Assembly (NCBI RefSeq): GCF_015482765.1
Contig: NZ_JADMLB010000076.1
Location: 62,001-126,000 of the forward strand
DNA from: Halodesulfovibrio sp.
GTDB lineage: Bacteria; Desulfobacterota; Desulfovibrionia; Desulfovibrionales; Desulfovibrionaceae
Length of the DNA: 64,000 nt
Reading direction: 5' to 3'
Under the pieces are notes generated by a model. That model was not told the DNA's origin. It made no database searches and saw only the letters and a program-made list of their open reading frames with translations. The translations under genes and the position numbers were made by a program. Positions 26,196 to 34,999 of the stretch are shown here, piece by piece (the first letter of the stretch is position 1; the number at the start of each line of letters is the position of its first letter).

Positions 26196-26662
26196 ACTCA
26201 GGTTTGAATGATTCTTACGCCCCTGTGCTTGCACAGGGGCGTTTTTTTATGTCTATCCCCCGTTATTCTGGCTAACGACATAGCCAGTCTAACAAACATC
26301 GACTCCCCCCCTCTCAAAGAGTTTTCAAAGCAAGCTTGCATCTCTAATCGCTAATGCTTGTCTTTTTACAAAAAAAAGTTGTACTCTTAACAGGTTAGTG
26401 TGCTCTTTCCATTCCCAAATCATCTCGAAAGCCCCTTACGTTCAAATCATCTTATCGCAATGGCCTCCGCATCAAATAAATTTTGAAAGTCAAGCTTTGA
26501 CCTCTAACACATTATTAAAATATACTTTTTTTATTCATTTTTCACCAAAACAAGCACTTACTAACTTTGAGTATTCATTGACTGCCTCTTTAAAACCATA
26601 GTATGCGTCAAAGCTAATTGTGTTTTAAACAACGCTGGAATTGATAAAAGGAGTTTGAGTCT
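26196..26662. other. Intergenic region between tandem antiporters
   Basis: After the terminator at 26217-26249, about 400 AT-rich bases hold no supported ORF. The second antiporter thus has its own long leader or promoter region and the pair is not a simple operon. Confidence 0.45.
26217..26249 (+). terminator. Intrinsic terminator after the first antiporter
   Basis: Perfect 12-bp stem ACGCCCCTGTGC-TT-GCACAGGGGCGT followed by a run of seven T. Confidence 0.9.
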
Positions 26663-28108
26663 ATGTTGACTGGTAAACCTTATCGTCTGTTAGTTAACTT
26701 ACTAACAGTAATTGCAACGCTTGCGCTGCCATGCGCCGCGTTTGCTGCCTCAGCTGGTGCACCGCATCTTGATGGTGCCACCCTCTCCGGTTTATGGGTT
26801 CTGCCATTTGTCTGCATGCTGCTTTCTATTGCAGTATTTCCGTTGGTTGCGCCGCATTTCTGGCACAACAACTTTGGTAAAATCTCTGTATTCTGGGCTC
26901 TTTGTTTTCTTGTTCCTTTCACGGTCAAGTTTGGTTTCTCACTTGCCCTGTATGAAACACTACACGCGCTGCTATTAGAATACTTCCCATTTATTATTCT
27001 ACTACTGGCGCTGTTTACAGTTGCAGGCGGCGTACGCCTGACAGGTACTTTGGTGGGTACTCCAATTGTAAACACCACAATTCTTGTCATAGGAACCGCA
27101 CTGGCAAGCTGGATGGGTACTACCGGCGCAGCAATGCTCCTTATCCGCCCGTTACTGCGTGCTAATGCGCATCGTAAATACAAGGTTCACTCCGTTGTAT
27201 TCTTCATTTTCCTTGTAGCAAACATCGGTGGTTCACTTACTCCGCTTGGTGACCCTCCATTGTTCCTCGGCTTCTTGCAGGGTGTTTCCTTCTTCTGGAC
27301 AACAAAACACATGCTCGTGCCGATGCTGTTCTGTGTAGCAATCCTTACAGTATTATACTTCTTCATCGACACCTACCTTTTCAACAAAGAAGGACGTCCA
27401 GCACCTGAAGGTCTTGACGCTTCCAACACTGAAAAGCTTGGTCTTGAAGGTAAAGTAAACCTTCTCCTCCTTCCTGGTGTAATCGGTGCAGTACTGCTCT
27501 CCGGAACATGGGATCCAAACGTTCAGTTCAACATCTACCATGTACATGTTGAATTACAGAACGTAGTCCGCGACCTGCTCTTGCTTGGTATCGCAGGACT
27601 GTCCCTCAAGCTTACTAATGCAGAAAGTCGAAGATTAAACGACTTTAACTGGTTCCCGATTCTTGAGGTTGGTAAACTGTTTATCGGTATCTTCCTCTCC
27701 ATGATCCCAGCTATCGCTATCCTTAAAGCCGGTAATGACGGTGCACTTGCTCCGATCATTAATCTGGTGACAGGTGCTAACGGCGAACCTGTGGACATCA
27801 TGTACTTCTGGCTTACCGGTATTCTTTCATCCTTCCTTGATAACGCACCTACCTACCTTGTGTTCTTCAACACAGCCGGTGGTGATGCACTGCACCTGAT
27901 GACAGACATGGCAAGCACGCTTCTTGCTATTTCCGCTGGTGCTGTATTCATGGGAGCCAACACATACATCGGTAACGCGCCGAACTTTATGGTTCGCGCA
28001 ATTGCTGAAGATCAGGGCGTATCCATGCCTAGCTTCTTCGGTTACATGGCATGGTCATTCGGAATTCTTGTTCCGGTGTTCGTCCTTGTTACTTTTGTAT
28101 TCTTTTAA
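26663..28108 (+). CDS. Na+/H+ antiporter-like transporter (NhaD/CitMHS_2 type), second paralogue
   Basis: Protein of 481 residues that is nearly collinear with the upstream antiporter; long stretches such as ASWMGTTGAAMLLIRPLLRA are identical. It lacks the cysteine-rich loop, having a short EGRPAPEGLDASNTEKLG segment instead. It keeps the same NIGGSLTPLGDPPLF and FLDNAPTYLVFF motifs, so both copies should be active. ATG at 26663 follows AAAGGAG. The separate terminators and long separate upstream regions suggest the two copies are expressed under different conditions. Confidence 0.87.
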   Translation: MLTGKPYRLLVNLLTVIATLALPCAAFAASAGAPHLDGATLSGLWVLPFVCMLLSIAVFPLVAPHFWHNNFGKISVFWALCFLVPFTVKFGFSLALYETLHALLLEYFPFIILLLALFTVAGGVRLTGTLVGTPIVNTTILVIGTALASWMGTTGAAMLLIRPLLRANAHRKYKVHSVVFFIFLVANIGGSLTPLGDPPLFLGFLQGVSFFWTTKHMLVPMLFCVAILTVLYFFIDTYLFNKEGRPAPEGLDASNTEKLGLEGKVNLLLLPGVIGAVLLSGTWDPNVQFNIYHVHVELQNVVRDLLLLGIAGLSLKLTNAESRRLNDFNWFPILEVGKLFIGIFLSMIPAIAILKAGNDGALAPIINLVTGANGEPVDIMYFWLTGILSSFLDNAPTYLVFFNTAGGDALHLMTDMASTLLAISAGAVFMGANTYIGNAPNFMVRAIAEDQGVSMPSFFGYMAWSFGILVPVFVLVTFVFF

Positions 28109-28123
28109 ACCCGCAGCATAGCG

Positions 28124-28156
28124 AAAGCCCCCTGTACTACACAGGGGGCTTTTTTT
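28124..28156 (+). terminator. Intrinsic terminator after the second antiporter
   Basis: Stem AAAGCCCCCTGT/ACAGGGGGCTTT with a 5-base loop and a T-run. Confidence 0.9.
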
Positions 28157-28197
28157 ATCCACGCTCAAAAGAGCGTCTGTCTGCTTCGCGACATTGC

Positions 28198-28223
28198 GTG
28201 TCTTTTTTTTAAATTCGTAACAC
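28198..28223 (+). promoter_or_regulatory. Possible NikR-like operator upstream of cbiM
   Basis: A perfect GTAACAC half (28217-28223) is preceded 12 bases earlier by a degraded GTGTCTT half (28198-28204). The NikR site I recall for Desulfovibrio is GTGTTAC-N13/14-GTAACAC, so this is one base short and weak on the left. Confidence 0.35.
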
Positions 28224-28294
28224 GTTGACGATAACCTTCTGCAAATGGTATCGGTTGTCCATTGCACCAACCATTTCACCATTGGATATGAATT

Positions 28295-28948
28295 ATGCAT
28301 ATTGCTGAAGGAGTTCTTCCACCCGTCATTCTTGCCTCCAGCGCTGTACTTTCAGCGTGCGGAGTTGCTATCGGTCTAAAAAAGCTTGATTACGACCGCA
28401 TCATGACCACCGCTATTCTTTCAGCTGCTTTTTTCGTAGCTTCCCTTATTCATATCCCTATTGGTCCTGTTTCAGGCCACCTTATTTTGAACGGCCTTCT
28501 CGGGATTATGCTCGGTTGGGTCGCATTCCCAGCCATTCTGGTAGCCCTGACCCTTCAGGCCATATTGTTTCAGTTTGGCGGTCTTACCACGCTTGGTGTA
28601 AACACGTTAAACATGGCACTACCACCCGTCATCTGCTTCTACATTTTCCGACCGATGCTCAGCAAGGGAACGTTGTCCTTACGTATCGCAGCGGGGCTAT
28701 GCGGCATGTCAGCTGTTGCACTTTCAGCTATTTTAACTTCCGGCACACTTGCTCTTGCTGGTGACAACTTCCTTAATTCTGCAAAACTACTGTTACTCTC
28801 CAGCCTTCCTGTAATGGTAATTGAAGGCTTAATCACTGCGGTTGTTGTTGCCTTTCTCGCTAAAGTTACACCACAAATTTTTGATTTCAGTCTCGCAGCG
28901 CCAACCCCTGCACTACTAACACAGCCTTCCACTAATATTTCTGAGTAG
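28295..28948 (+). CDS. cbiM: ECF transporter substrate-specific subunit CbiM (cobalt/nickel)
   Basis: S-component of 217 residues. It begins MHIAEGVLPP, the invariant CbiM/NikM N-terminus in which the N-terminal amine and His2 bind the metal. About six hydrophobic segments follow, with HIPIGPVSGHLILNGLLGIM and FQFGGLTTLGVNTLNMALPP conserved. No cbiN lies between it and cbiQ, so the usual small accessory protein is either dispensable or encoded elsewhere. It forms the importer with the next two genes. Cobalt versus nickel cannot be settled from the protein alone. Confidence 0.93.
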   Translation: MHIAEGVLPPVILASSAVLSACGVAIGLKKLDYDRIMTTAILSAAFFVASLIHIPIGPVSGHLILNGLLGIMLGWVAFPAILVALTLQAILFQFGGLTTLGVNTLNMALPPVICFYIFRPMLSKGTLSLRIAAGLCGMSAVALSAILTSGTLALAGDNFLNSAKLLLLSSLPVMVIEGLITAVVVAFLAKVTPQIFDFSLAAPTPALLTQPSTNISE

Positions 28949-28951
28949 TCC

Positions 28952-29719
28952 ATGTCTTTTGAAACCTTTGCTGAAGGAACAAGTCCCCTTCACACAATGG
29001 ATGCTGCTGCTAAACTGGCAGCCGTAACCCTTTTCTCAATATGCACTGCTCTGCTTTCTTCTTTAGAAACAGCATCGCTTGCGCTTGGAGTCAGTGCAGT
29101 ACTACTAGCTCTCGCCCGATTACCGTTTAAAAAGCTTTGTAAACGCCTTTTATTCATTAACGCATTCATCGCTTTTTTATGGCTGACACTCCCTATTTCC
29201 ACCTCTGGAACACCTATTTACTCTTTGGGCGGCTTTACAGTCACTCAAGAAGGTGTAGACCTGACGTTACTCATCACACTTAAATCAAATGCGATTATTT
29301 CTGCGTTTATTGCACTTCTTGCCACGTCAAATGTAACTGACATCGGGGCAGGTTTTGAACGACTTCATGTTCCAAAAAAGCTCAGCCTTCTTTTTCTTTT
29401 TACATGGCGATACATTCATGTAATTCAGGAAGAATATAAGCGACTTGCCACCGCAGCAGCTCTGCGCGGTTTTGTTGCAGGAACAAACAGCCACACGTAC
29501 AAAACCTATGCAAACCTCATCGCAATGGTGCTGGTAAAAAGCCATGACCGAGCAGAACGAGTTTCAAATGCCATGAAGCTGAGAGGGTTCAACGGAACCT
29601 TTCACACATTGCATCAGCAGCAATGCCGCCTTGCTGATACAATATTCGCAAGCTGTATCGGTCTGCTTGGTGCTGCACTACTTGCTGCGGACTATTTCCA
29701 GATTATGGAGCTTCTGTAA
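28952..29719 (+). CDS. cbiQ: ECF transporter transmembrane subunit CbiQ
   Basis: T-component of 255 residues coupling the metal-binding subunit to the ATPase. It has four to six membrane helices. The two conserved coupling motifs on the cytoplasmic side are A-A-L-R-G (AALRGF at about 169-174) and S-N-A-M-K-L-R-G (NAMKLRGF). It starts 3 bases after cbiM and its stop codon overlaps the cbiO start by one base (TAATG), so the three are one operon. Confidence 0.93.
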   Translation: MSFETFAEGTSPLHTMDAAAKLAAVTLFSICTALLSSLETASLALGVSAVLLALARLPFKKLCKRLLFINAFIAFLWLTLPISTSGTPIYSLGGFTVTQEGVDLTLLITLKSNAIISAFIALLATSNVTDIGAGFERLHVPKKLSLLFLFTWRYIHVIQEEYKRLATAAALRGFVAGTNSHTYKTYANLIAMVLVKSHDRAERVSNAMKLRGFNGTFHTLHQQQCRLADTIFASCIGLLGAALLAADYFQIMELL

Positions 29720-30441
29720 TGACGACCCCTTTACTTTCCCTCACTGACATCCACTATACCTATGCAGGCACTACTTCACCTGCACTTACCGGCGCTTCTC
29801 TGGAGCTGTTTCCTGATTCAAGATTAGGGGTTCTCGGTCATAACGGTAGCGGAAAAACCACGTTGTTCCTAACCGCAATGGGGATTCTTTTTCCCAATAA
29901 AGGAACAGTTACGTACGCGGGAGAGGCTCTGAGCGCTGAAAAAGACTTTCGCACACTACGTTCAGAAATCGGCTACTTATTTCAACGTTCCGATGATCAG
30001 CTGTTTTCACCAACAGTGATTGATGATGTCGCGTTTGGCCCTTTGAATTTAGGGAAAAAACCAGAAGAAGCACTGCGCATTGCAACAGAAAAACTTACTC
30101 TTGTTGGTCTCCATGGATTCGAACAACGCATCACACACAAGCTTTCCGGTGGTGAAAAAAAGATGGTCGCTTTGGCTTCAGTACTGGCAATGCAACCAAA
30201 AGCCTTGCTCCTTGATGAGCCGACAAACGACCTTGATCCTGACACCAGAGATCGTCTGATCGGTATCTTGAAAAATCTCGACCTCGCACTTTGCATCATA
30301 TCCCACGATTGGGATTTCCTCGACAAAACCTGCACAACGTTTCTCAATGTTGAAAACGGCGTGACCAAGCCAGCGGAGTGTATCCCGCATACACACGTGC
30401 ACACCCATCAGGGTGGAAACGTCGCGCATAAGCATGAATAA
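29719..30441 (+). CDS. cbiO: ECF transporter ATPase CbiO with histidine-rich tail
   Basis: ATP-binding subunit of 240 residues: Walker A GHNGSGKTT, Q-loop LFQRSDDQLFSPT, signature LSGGEKK and Walker B LLLDEPTNDLDP. The last 20 residues are His-rich (HTHVHTHQGGNVAHKHE), which is unusual for an ATPase and may bind nickel or cobalt on the cytoplasmic side. It translationally couples to cbiQ. Its stop codon is only 2 bases from the end of the convergent mscS-type gene, with no terminator hairpin between them. Confidence 0.93.
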   Translation: MTTPLLSLTDIHYTYAGTTSPALTGASLELFPDSRLGVLGHNGSGKTTLFLTAMGILFPNKGTVTYAGEALSAEKDFRTLRSEIGYLFQRSDDQLFSPTVIDDVAFGPLNLGKKPEEALRIATEKLTLVGLHGFEQRITHKLSGGEKKMVALASVLAMQPKALLLDEPTNDLDPDTRDRLIGILKNLDLALCIISHDWDFLDKTCTTFLNVENGVTKPAECIPHTHVHTHQGGNVAHKHE

Positions 30442-30443
30442 AG

Positions 30444-32759
30444 CTATGCTTTTGTCCCTTTAGCCGCTGCCTGTGCTGCTGCGTCCTCATCTGCCATATT
30501 TTGTGCAACAGCAGAAAGCTCTTTCTGCTGTTCCGGTGTAAGCTGTTCATTTTCAGGAACATGCACTGCAACAGTAGGGCGGGCAAATTCAATGCCTTCC
30601 TCTTTAAATATTTTACGCATCTTCGTGTATACGGCTTTACGGATACTCCACTGCCCTCCCGGTTTGGTCATAAACTTCACACGCATACGTAAGCCATATT
30701 GTTCAATAGCTTTAACGCCCTGTGACTTAATATCATCCAGCAAGAGAGCATCAAGTTCAGGATCTTCACGCACTTCTTTGTTAATGCGTTTCATAATCTT
30801 TTTAATCTTGTTCACATCAGTATCAAACGGCACAAGATATTCCAGTTTCATAATTGCAAAACCACGGGACATATTCGTTACAAAACCAATGGTACCGAAT
30901 GGAATTGTAAACAATGAACCTCTATGATGACGCAACTTAAGTGCTCTGATGGAAATCTCTTCAACTGTGCCCATGGAATTACCAATCTGAATGTAATCAT
31001 TCACCCTGAACGCATCGTCCATCAGGAAAAATATACCTGAGATAATATCTTTCACGAGAGTCTGTGCGCCGAAACCGATGGCAAGACCAAACACGCTGGC
31101 ACCGGCAAGAAGCGGAGTAATATCGATGCCGAGTGAAGAGAGAATAATTAACGATACGACTATCACAAGAAATCCGAAGAGAAACTTACGGGCAAGCTGA
31201 AGCAGCGTTGCAAAGCGGTCGCCACCGGCACCGCCTCCGTCTCCACCTGTGTCCTGCGTCACTTCACCATGTCCACTTATTTTACGCTCTATCGCGACGC
31301 TAATTAACGCCCATACAATATACGCTACAACAACTGTAAAAAGAATTCCGATAAAGGAACGAGCCGTTTCCAACCCAATGCGGACAGGCACACCCCATAC
31401 ATACAGTAATCCCATTAAGATCATAACGAATATGCCGACTCGGAAACTTACTCTCAAAATATTGCTGAACCGTGTAGCGGTAGTAACGTAAGTCCTATCC
31501 TCTTCTTGTGCTGTCTGCTCTTCTGCTTCTTCTTTTGCAGAATCAGCCTCTCCCTCTTCCGTGCTTTGTGCACCCGCTCCATCCTGAGCCGCTTCTTTAG
31601 ATTTCAGGGCAATGCCCCCCATGCAATCAACAAGCTGCTGAGCAAGCCAGTTCGCAATACAGAACACAGGGACACTCAATAGCGTTGCAACCGCAGGGAT
31701 TATTGCATTTGAACCGCGAACCATCAAAATTAACAGCCAAAGAACCCAACCGAGAAACAATGCTGTTACCAACATCACATGCCAGATTCCGGCAATCTGA
31801 TAGCGCATGGTTCCCGGCTGAGCATTTTCTCTAAGCGCCTTTGTTCCATTGCGGGCTTCCCAGATAACAAGAAGCGAAATGCCGCACACAACAATAAAGC
31901 CGGTGATCGCCAGTGAAAGGATATACCAGCGCTCTGACTCACCCTGAAGCAAAATCAAAAATGAAATCAACAAGCCGAGAGCGCCAAGTCTACTGACCCA
32001 TAGCACCCACTGGTACACGGTCATAGCTGTTTCGTTAGACAAAGGAAGATACCGTAACCCTTCTGCCTTGGGCACCAGTACAAACCTTGCGACTAATCCA
32101 ACGATATCTACAATCAATACTGTGATAAACCACGAAATAATTATCGGCTTTGCGACGCTGTTCTGCTCATAAAAAATCAAATACACACAAAGAATGACAA
32201 CAGTCGAAAGCACAATTCCCAACACATCAATAACAGCACGTAGACAAAGACGGGTCACTTTGCGGAAAAAGCCCCATTCCTTGGGAGTCGTTTCAATAAT
32301 TTTCCGCAAATTTTGCGTTTTCTTACGATATAGAATGCGGACAACAATCCAAACAAGAGAAAGGAAAAGGATACCTGCCGCCAAGTCATACAAGGGTACC
32401 TTTCCGCTACCACTCACTGCTTTGAACACAACATCAGGTATATCCTGTGCCGTTTGTGCTGCGTCTCCAAACAGATATTCAAACCTGTCGTGCATCCGTG
32501 TAAGCAAGGTATTAAATGTCTCTGCAATATTCTTATCAGTACTGGCGGCAGAAGGTGCTGCTGCTTCTTTGCGCAACTCTTCCAAGAGCAATGCACGCAC
32601 TTGCTCATCACTCATTCCCGCCAAGATAGCGTCAACTTGTGCGGCACTGGCTCCTGCTGGAATCTCAGGAACAGGTTCGGCAGCCCTGCTCACATTAACA
32701 AGCAGGCAACCAAGAAGAATCAGCACCACTGCAAAGAAAATTTGATTACGTATACTCAC
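30444..32759 (-). CDS. Mechanosensitive channel protein, large MscS family
   Basis: Inner-membrane channel of 771 residues relieving osmotic stress. There is a signal peptide (cleavage likely after SRA), a periplasmic helical region (about 30-110), and roughly eight predicted membrane helices. An acidic Glu/Ala-rich insert (about 395-425) precedes the MscS core near 540-640 (LLAGASVFGLAIGFGAQTLV, then SGIFFLMDDAFRVNDYI). The cytoplasmic beta and alpha/beta vestibule region follows. It resembles the YbdG/MscM-like large forms rather than the 286-residue MscS. GTG at 32759 has GGAGA at the right distance; the GTG two codons earlier is too close. Confidence 0.9.
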   Translation of the reverse strand: MSIRNQIFFAVVLILLGCLLVNVSRAAEPVPEIPAGASAAQVDAILAGMSDEQVRALLLEELRKEAAAPSAASTDKNIAETFNTLLTRMHDRFEYLFGDAAQTAQDIPDVVFKAVSGSGKVPLYDLAAGILFLSLVWIVVRILYRKKTQNLRKIIETTPKEWGFFRKVTRLCLRAVIDVLGIVLSTVVILCVYLIFYEQNSVAKPIIISWFITVLIVDIVGLVARFVLVPKAEGLRYLPLSNETAMTVYQWVLWVSRLGALGLLISFLILLQGESERWYILSLAITGFIVVCGISLLVIWEARNGTKALRENAQPGTMRYQIAGIWHVMLVTALFLGWVLWLLILMVRGSNAIIPAVATLLSVPVFCIANWLAQQLVDCMGGIALKSKEAAQDGAGAQSTEEGEADSAKEEAEEQTAQEEDRTYVTTATRFSNILRVSFRVGIFVMILMGLLYVWGVPVRIGLETARSFIGILFTVVVAYIVWALISVAIERKISGHGEVTQDTGGDGGGAGGDRFATLLQLARKFLFGFLVIVVSLIILSSLGIDITPLLAGASVFGLAIGFGAQTLVKDIISGIFFLMDDAFRVNDYIQIGNSMGTVEEISIRALKLRHHRGSLFTIPFGTIGFVTNMSRGFAIMKLEYLVPFDTDVNKIKKIMKRINKEVREDPELDALLLDDIKSQGVKAIEQYGLRMRVKFMTKPGGQWSIRKAVYTKMRKIFKEEGIEFARPTVAVHVPENEQLTPEQQKELSAVAQNMADEDAAAQAAAKGTKA

Positions 32760-32821
32760 GGGCACTCTCCTATCATTATCCTGTAAGCATACTCTTTTTT
32801 TACCTTTTATTTCTATGACAT

Positions 32822-32852
32822 AAAAAAAGAGTAGAACCTTTCGGCTCTACTC
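32822..32852 (-). terminator. Intrinsic terminator after the small Cys-rich gene
   Basis: Stem GAGTAGAACC-TTTC-GGCTCTACTC (one mismatch) with seven A on the plus strand, giving U7 on the minus-strand transcript. Confidence 0.8.
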
Positions 32853-32895
32853 AATATATCGCTCAATAGTTACATTGGGATGAATCCCATGTTAC

Positions 32896-33060
32896 CTATT
32901 TCTTTTTTAACGGCTTACCGCAACACTGCAACGGGACAGAACATCTATGTTCAACATCACCGTCAGTCTTACAACCGCAACACTTTTCTACTTTGATTTC
33001 TAACTGGCATGAAGGACAGTAATACACATCACCTTTTTTCATTTCGCTACAAACAGCCAT
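32896..33060 (-). CDS. Small Cys-rich, desulforedoxin-like protein (54 residues)
   Basis: Short protein MAVCSEMKKGDVYYCPSCQL... with nine cysteines. It has a rubredoxin-type CPSC pair (15-18), a middle CCGC cluster (27-30), Cys40, and a C-terminal LQCCGKPL. The CxxC plus CCG-x-P-L ends match the Fe(Cys)4 module of desulforedoxin and the N-terminal domain of desulfoferrodoxin, but the middle CCGCK insertion is additional. It probably binds iron or zinc. ATG follows a strong GGAGGG site, and a terminator follows the gene, so it is a stand-alone transcript or the end of the LPS unit. Confidence 0.75.
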   Translation of the reverse strand: MAVCSEMKKGDVYYCPSCQLEIKVEKCCGCKTDGDVEHRCSVPLQCCGKPLKKK

Positions 33061-33122
33061 AAAACCCTCCTTAGAATTGAGAGTAGTCTAGCATATTCAA
33101 GCCCCGTTCAGGATGTATATAT

Positions 33123-34154
33123 TTATTTGCCAAACAACTTCGGCTTAGCATCGTCCCATACCATTTCAGGCGTGATAGAGTGCATGCAATCAAAATGTCC
33201 TTGAGGACATGTTTTAGGACCATGAAGACCACAAGGACGACAGTCAACATCTGCCTCCAACACCGTTGATGCTTCCCCGCGCGGGAAAAAGCCCAGCTCG
33301 CGAACTGTCGGTCCAAAAATAGCTGTTACAGGAGTCCGCTGCGCCCACGCAATATGCATAGGGCCGGAGTCATTTGTTACATAACAGTTAACCTTATTAA
33401 GATACGCAGCCAGCTGCACAAGTGACAATGCACCGGAACAGTCCAGAAGCCTGCCGGACTCTTTCTTACCGCTCTTCTCAATAACATCCTGTGCCATGGG
33501 TTCTTCACCCGGCCCTGCAAAGACCATTACCTGCGCTCCGGCATCAACAGCCTTTGCTACAACCTTTGCATAATACTCAGCAGGCCAACGTTTGGTTGCC
33601 CACACCGACCCCGGATGCACTCCAAGAACCGGAGAATCAACATGCTTTGCCCAAAATGTATCCGCATCATCATATGCATGTTGCGGCAGCACCATCTCAG
33701 GCCAGTCATGTATATCCGTAATTGAAAGCGGCGCTACCAGCTGCATCAACCGTTCAATTTCTTCTAATTCAGAAAATTTTCTATCTACGGTGTTTGTATA
33801 AAGCCAGTTATTAAATGCAGGTTTATTGTAACCGATACGCGTACGGGCAGAAGTCCAACGCGCGATTACTCCACTGCGCAGGCTGGTATGAGCAGAAATC
33901 CAGAGGGAATATTCTTTTCTTGCGAGGTTACGTCCATACGACATGGCAGATAACATTGATTTCTGCGCGCCGCGCTTGTCGTAGGCGTATACATTGTCCA
34001 ATTCGGGTTGAGCCGTAAAAAGAGACTCAACGCCCTTACGAACATAAAAGTCTATCGGAGAATCTGGAAATGCTGCCTTCACAGTCCGAATAAGGGGCAA
34101 CGTCAGAACAGCATCCCCAAGAAAAGCGGTATTCCATATACCAATTCTGCCCAT
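33123..34154 (-). CDS. LPS heptosyltransferase, glycosyltransferase family 9 (WaaF-like)
   Basis: Cytoplasmic face enzyme of 343 residues that adds ADP-heptose to the LPS inner core. It has the two Rossmann halves of GT-B enzymes: WNTAFLGDAVLTLPLIRTVK at the N-terminus, HPGSVWATKRWP at about 196-207, TNDSGPMHIAWA for ADP-heptose binding, and a C-terminal CRPCGLHG...HFDCM cysteine segment common in WaaF/RfaF. It starts right at the end of gmhB on the same strand, linking precursor synthesis to transfer. Heptosyltransferase I or II cannot be told apart with certainty. Confidence 0.88.
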   Translation of the reverse strand: MGRIGIWNTAFLGDAVLTLPLIRTVKAAFPDSPIDFYVRKGVESLFTAQPELDNVYAYDKRGAQKSMLSAMSYGRNLARKEYSLWISAHTSLRSGVIARWTSARTRIGYNKPAFNNWLYTNTVDRKFSELEEIERLMQLVAPLSITDIHDWPEMVLPQHAYDDADTFWAKHVDSPVLGVHPGSVWATKRWPAEYYAKVVAKAVDAGAQVMVFAGPGEEPMAQDVIEKSGKKESGRLLDCSGALSLVQLAAYLNKVNCYVTNDSGPMHIAWAQRTPVTAIFGPTVRELGFFPRGEASTVLEADVDCRPCGLHGPKTCPQGHFDCMHSITPEMVWDDAKPKLFGK

Positions 34155-34766
34155 TTAATTTTCCCCTTGTGTCAACTCTTCCAAAATCCAACGGGCTGCC
34201 GCGGACAAATCTTTTGCTACGGCAAGCTGCCAGCCGTTTTCTTGCGTCACTGTAACATAGCCTGTGCTTTCATCAATCTCAGGAAGTTCTAATTTCAGAC
34301 GTTCTTTTTCGCCTTTACCGGTTAACACCAGAATTGACGCGGCGAGACCGGCATTTTTTCCGAAATCAATATCTGCCTGCTTGTCACCGATCATAACGGA
34401 TTCTTCAGGCAATAAGCCATACATATCTTTAAGCTGACTCCACATTCCTGTAAGCGGCTTGCGGCAGTCACACTCTTCTTCAGGGGCATGAGGACAGAAA
34501 ACCGTATCTTCAATCATTGCGCCGAACAGCTCTGCCAGCTCATCAAGACGCACTGTACATGCATGCAGATCATCTTCTGTAAAGTAACCGCGCCCGATAC
34601 CTGACTGATTGGTGACAACATACATTCGCATGTCAGCCTGCTGAAGAGCAGCAAGAGCTCTGCCGCCTTCCGGAACAAGCTCTACGCCCTGCGGGTCACA
34701 CAAGTAATGTTTGTCTACAATCACAGTACCGTCACGATCGAGCAGTATATTTTTAATCTGCACCAT
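34155..34766 (-). CDS. gmhB: D,D-heptose 1,7-bisphosphate phosphatase (HAD-IIIA, GmhB)
   Basis: HAD-family phosphatase of 203 residues in ADP-heptose synthesis. The nucleophile motif is DRDGTVIVD near residue 10, motif II is VTNQSGIGRGYF, motif III/IV are RKPLTGM and MIGDKQADIDFG. The zinc loop has CPHAPEEECDCRKP with Cys and His ligands as in GmhB. ATG at 34766 is chosen because it begins just before the first beta-strand; the frame remains open for 34 more codons upstream, but that stretch has no HAD homology. It abuts the heptosyltransferase gene. Confidence 0.9.
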   Translation of the reverse strand: MVQIKNILLDRDGTVIVDKHYLCDPQGVELVPEGGRALAALQQADMRMYVVTNQSGIGRGYFTEDDLHACTVRLDELAELFGAMIEDTVFCPHAPEEECDCRKPLTGMWSQLKDMYGLLPEESVMIGDKQADIDFGKNAGLAASILVLTGKGEKERLKLELPEIDESTGYVTVTQENGWQLAVAKDLSAAARWILEELTQGEN

Positions 34767-34999
34767 TTCTTTTTTCCCTGAGTTTCTGTTATCAGTTATA
34801 GTGGAGAAGCGTTCGCGACTCTTTCGCACGGCATGGCGTTTTTTGCAAGAAAATGCGGCGCAGGTCACATCGTGAAAGATAAAAGAGTGATAGATTCTAT
34901 TATGTTCTGCTTTTTTGTATGAAACTGTAATTTTTTTTGCACCGGTAAGATATTGCTATATCGTTAGTAAGTTAATAATAATCAATGAATCGCGGACAA

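Noticed and set aside
24732-26234. A 500-codon minus-strand ORF opposite the first antiporter
   Set aside because: Its translation is rich in His, Lys and Glu with no hydrophobic pattern or motif; the plus strand encodes a clear transporter.
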